Origin: Actinospineispora acaciae DSM 45401
Lineage (GTDB): Bacteria > Actinomycetota > Actinomycetes > Mycobacteriales > Pseudonocardiaceae
Direction of reading: 5' to 3'
Assembly: GCF_000620785.1 (NCBI RefSeq)
Contig: NZ_JIAI01000020.1
Location: 35,249 to 99,248, forward strand
DNA length: 64,000 nucleotides
Of the stretch, positions 63,686-64,000 are shown piece by piece. Position numbers and translations under genes: made by a program. The notes below the pieces were generated by a model. That model had not been told where the DNA came from. It did no database searches and saw nothing but the letters and a program-made list of their open reading frames with translations. The first letter of the stretch is position 1; the number at the start of each line of letters is the position of its first letter.

Positions 63686-64000
63686 CCAGTCTCATGAGTT
63701 GTGTCGCATGGTGTGTCTCAAGGCATGTGTCGCTTGATCGACGCTATGACGGCTGGTCATGGCGCGAAAGCAGGCGATGATGCGCTTCCTGGACGCGATG
63801 TTGGTCGCCGAGGTGAAGATCGACAATGTGGCGGAGTGGTGCCGGGCCAATGGGGTCAATCCGCGCACGTTCTATCGGCATCGGGCGCGGGTCGCGGCCG
63901 AGGGCGAGTGGCGGGAGCGGTCGCGGCGGCCACGGTCGAGCCCGACCGCCACCTCGGGGGTGGTGGTGGCCGAGGTGTTGCGGCTGCGCGAGGTGTTGGC
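63686..64000 (+). mobile_element. IS481-type insertion sequence, left end (continues beyond window)
   Basis: The unique sequence begins where the REP-like palindrome is interrupted. Two GTGTCGC motifs (63701-63707, 63727-63733) with an intervening GTGTCTC may belong to the terminal transposase-binding region. The exact end cannot be fixed without the other end of the element. Confidence 0.65.
63759..64000 (+). CDS. IS481 family transposase, N-terminal part
   Basis: 80 residues are visible, beginning ARKQAMMRFLDAMLVAEVKIDNVAEWCRANGVNPRTFYRHRARVAAEGEW, a helix-turn-helix, followed by RSRRPRSSPTATSGVV, the usual beginning of the linker to the rve integrase core. The catalytic DDE part lies beyond base 64000. 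ATG 63759 is the first in-frame start; a stop codon precedes it four codons upstream. Confidence 0.8.
   Translation, partial: MARKQAMMRFLDAMLVAEVKIDNVAEWCRANGVNPRTFYRHRARVAAEGEWRERSRRPRSSPTATSGVVVAEVLRLREVL

Overview
The window reads as chromosome of a high-GC actinomycete, most likely of the order Pseudonocardiales. The grounds are very high GC with GTG and TTG starts, many start codons only 6-7 nt behind a TANNNT -10 box (leaderless transcripts), and actinobacterial families such as MmpS, DUF1707, a CoaE-GrpB fusion, DinB/DUF664, GT87 and a PolA with an eroded proofreading domain. I cannot name a species from sequence alone. I see no prophage, CRISPR array or tRNA gene.

Bases 1-9733 hold the most remarkable locus. 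It contains a ThDP enzyme (cut by the window edge), a ketopantoate-reductase-family protein, an oxalate/formate-type MFS carrier, a GntR/FCD regulator and an NAD-dependent formate dehydrogenase operon. The catalytic FDH gene is interrupted in frame by a UGA followed at once by a bacterial SECIS-like hairpin, so it is a selenoprotein. Its N-terminal Fe-S domains are missing and are encoded two genes downstream as a separate protein, so the alpha subunit is split and its parts are in reversed gene order. CATAC-N-GTATG palindromes or their half-sites precede every transcription unit of the locus, pointing to one regulon under the local GntR.

Bases 9730-30289 carry a cupin regulator, a methyltransferase-DinB fusion, a branched-chain-amino-acid-type ABC transporter whose binding-protein gene is frameshifted, TetR-controlled genes, RNase HI, MmpS, a MOSC protein, and terC behind a probable yybP-ykoY (Mn) riboswitch. 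A secreted S15-like hydrolase fused to an ABC ATPase follows, with its permease.

Bases 30300-37760 form an acetoin/2,3-butanediol catabolic operon (acoX, bdhA, budC, acoA, acoB, acoC) with an AcoR-like regulator upstream. Bases 37806-52909 are mixed housekeeping and accessory genes: an EamA transporter, LysR, a Mug-type glycosylase, a GT87 mannosyltransferase, uvrB, a sigma factor with a low-complexity wall-type partner, coaE and rpsA. Bases 54701-63643 hold two VOC proteins, an AraC regulator, polA, a MocR regulator, a thioesterase and a two-component system.

Mobile and repeat DNA follows a pattern. A complete IS1182-type element (52910-54700) and a 169-bp MITE with related ends (21726-21894) are each flanked by CTAG, and in both cases that CTAG is the overlapping stop codons of two convergent genes, so both genes stay intact. 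A second CTAG-bounded repeat lies beside the uvrB stop, and a 44-46 bp palindrome occurs three times, the last copy broken next to an IS481-type transposase at the right edge.
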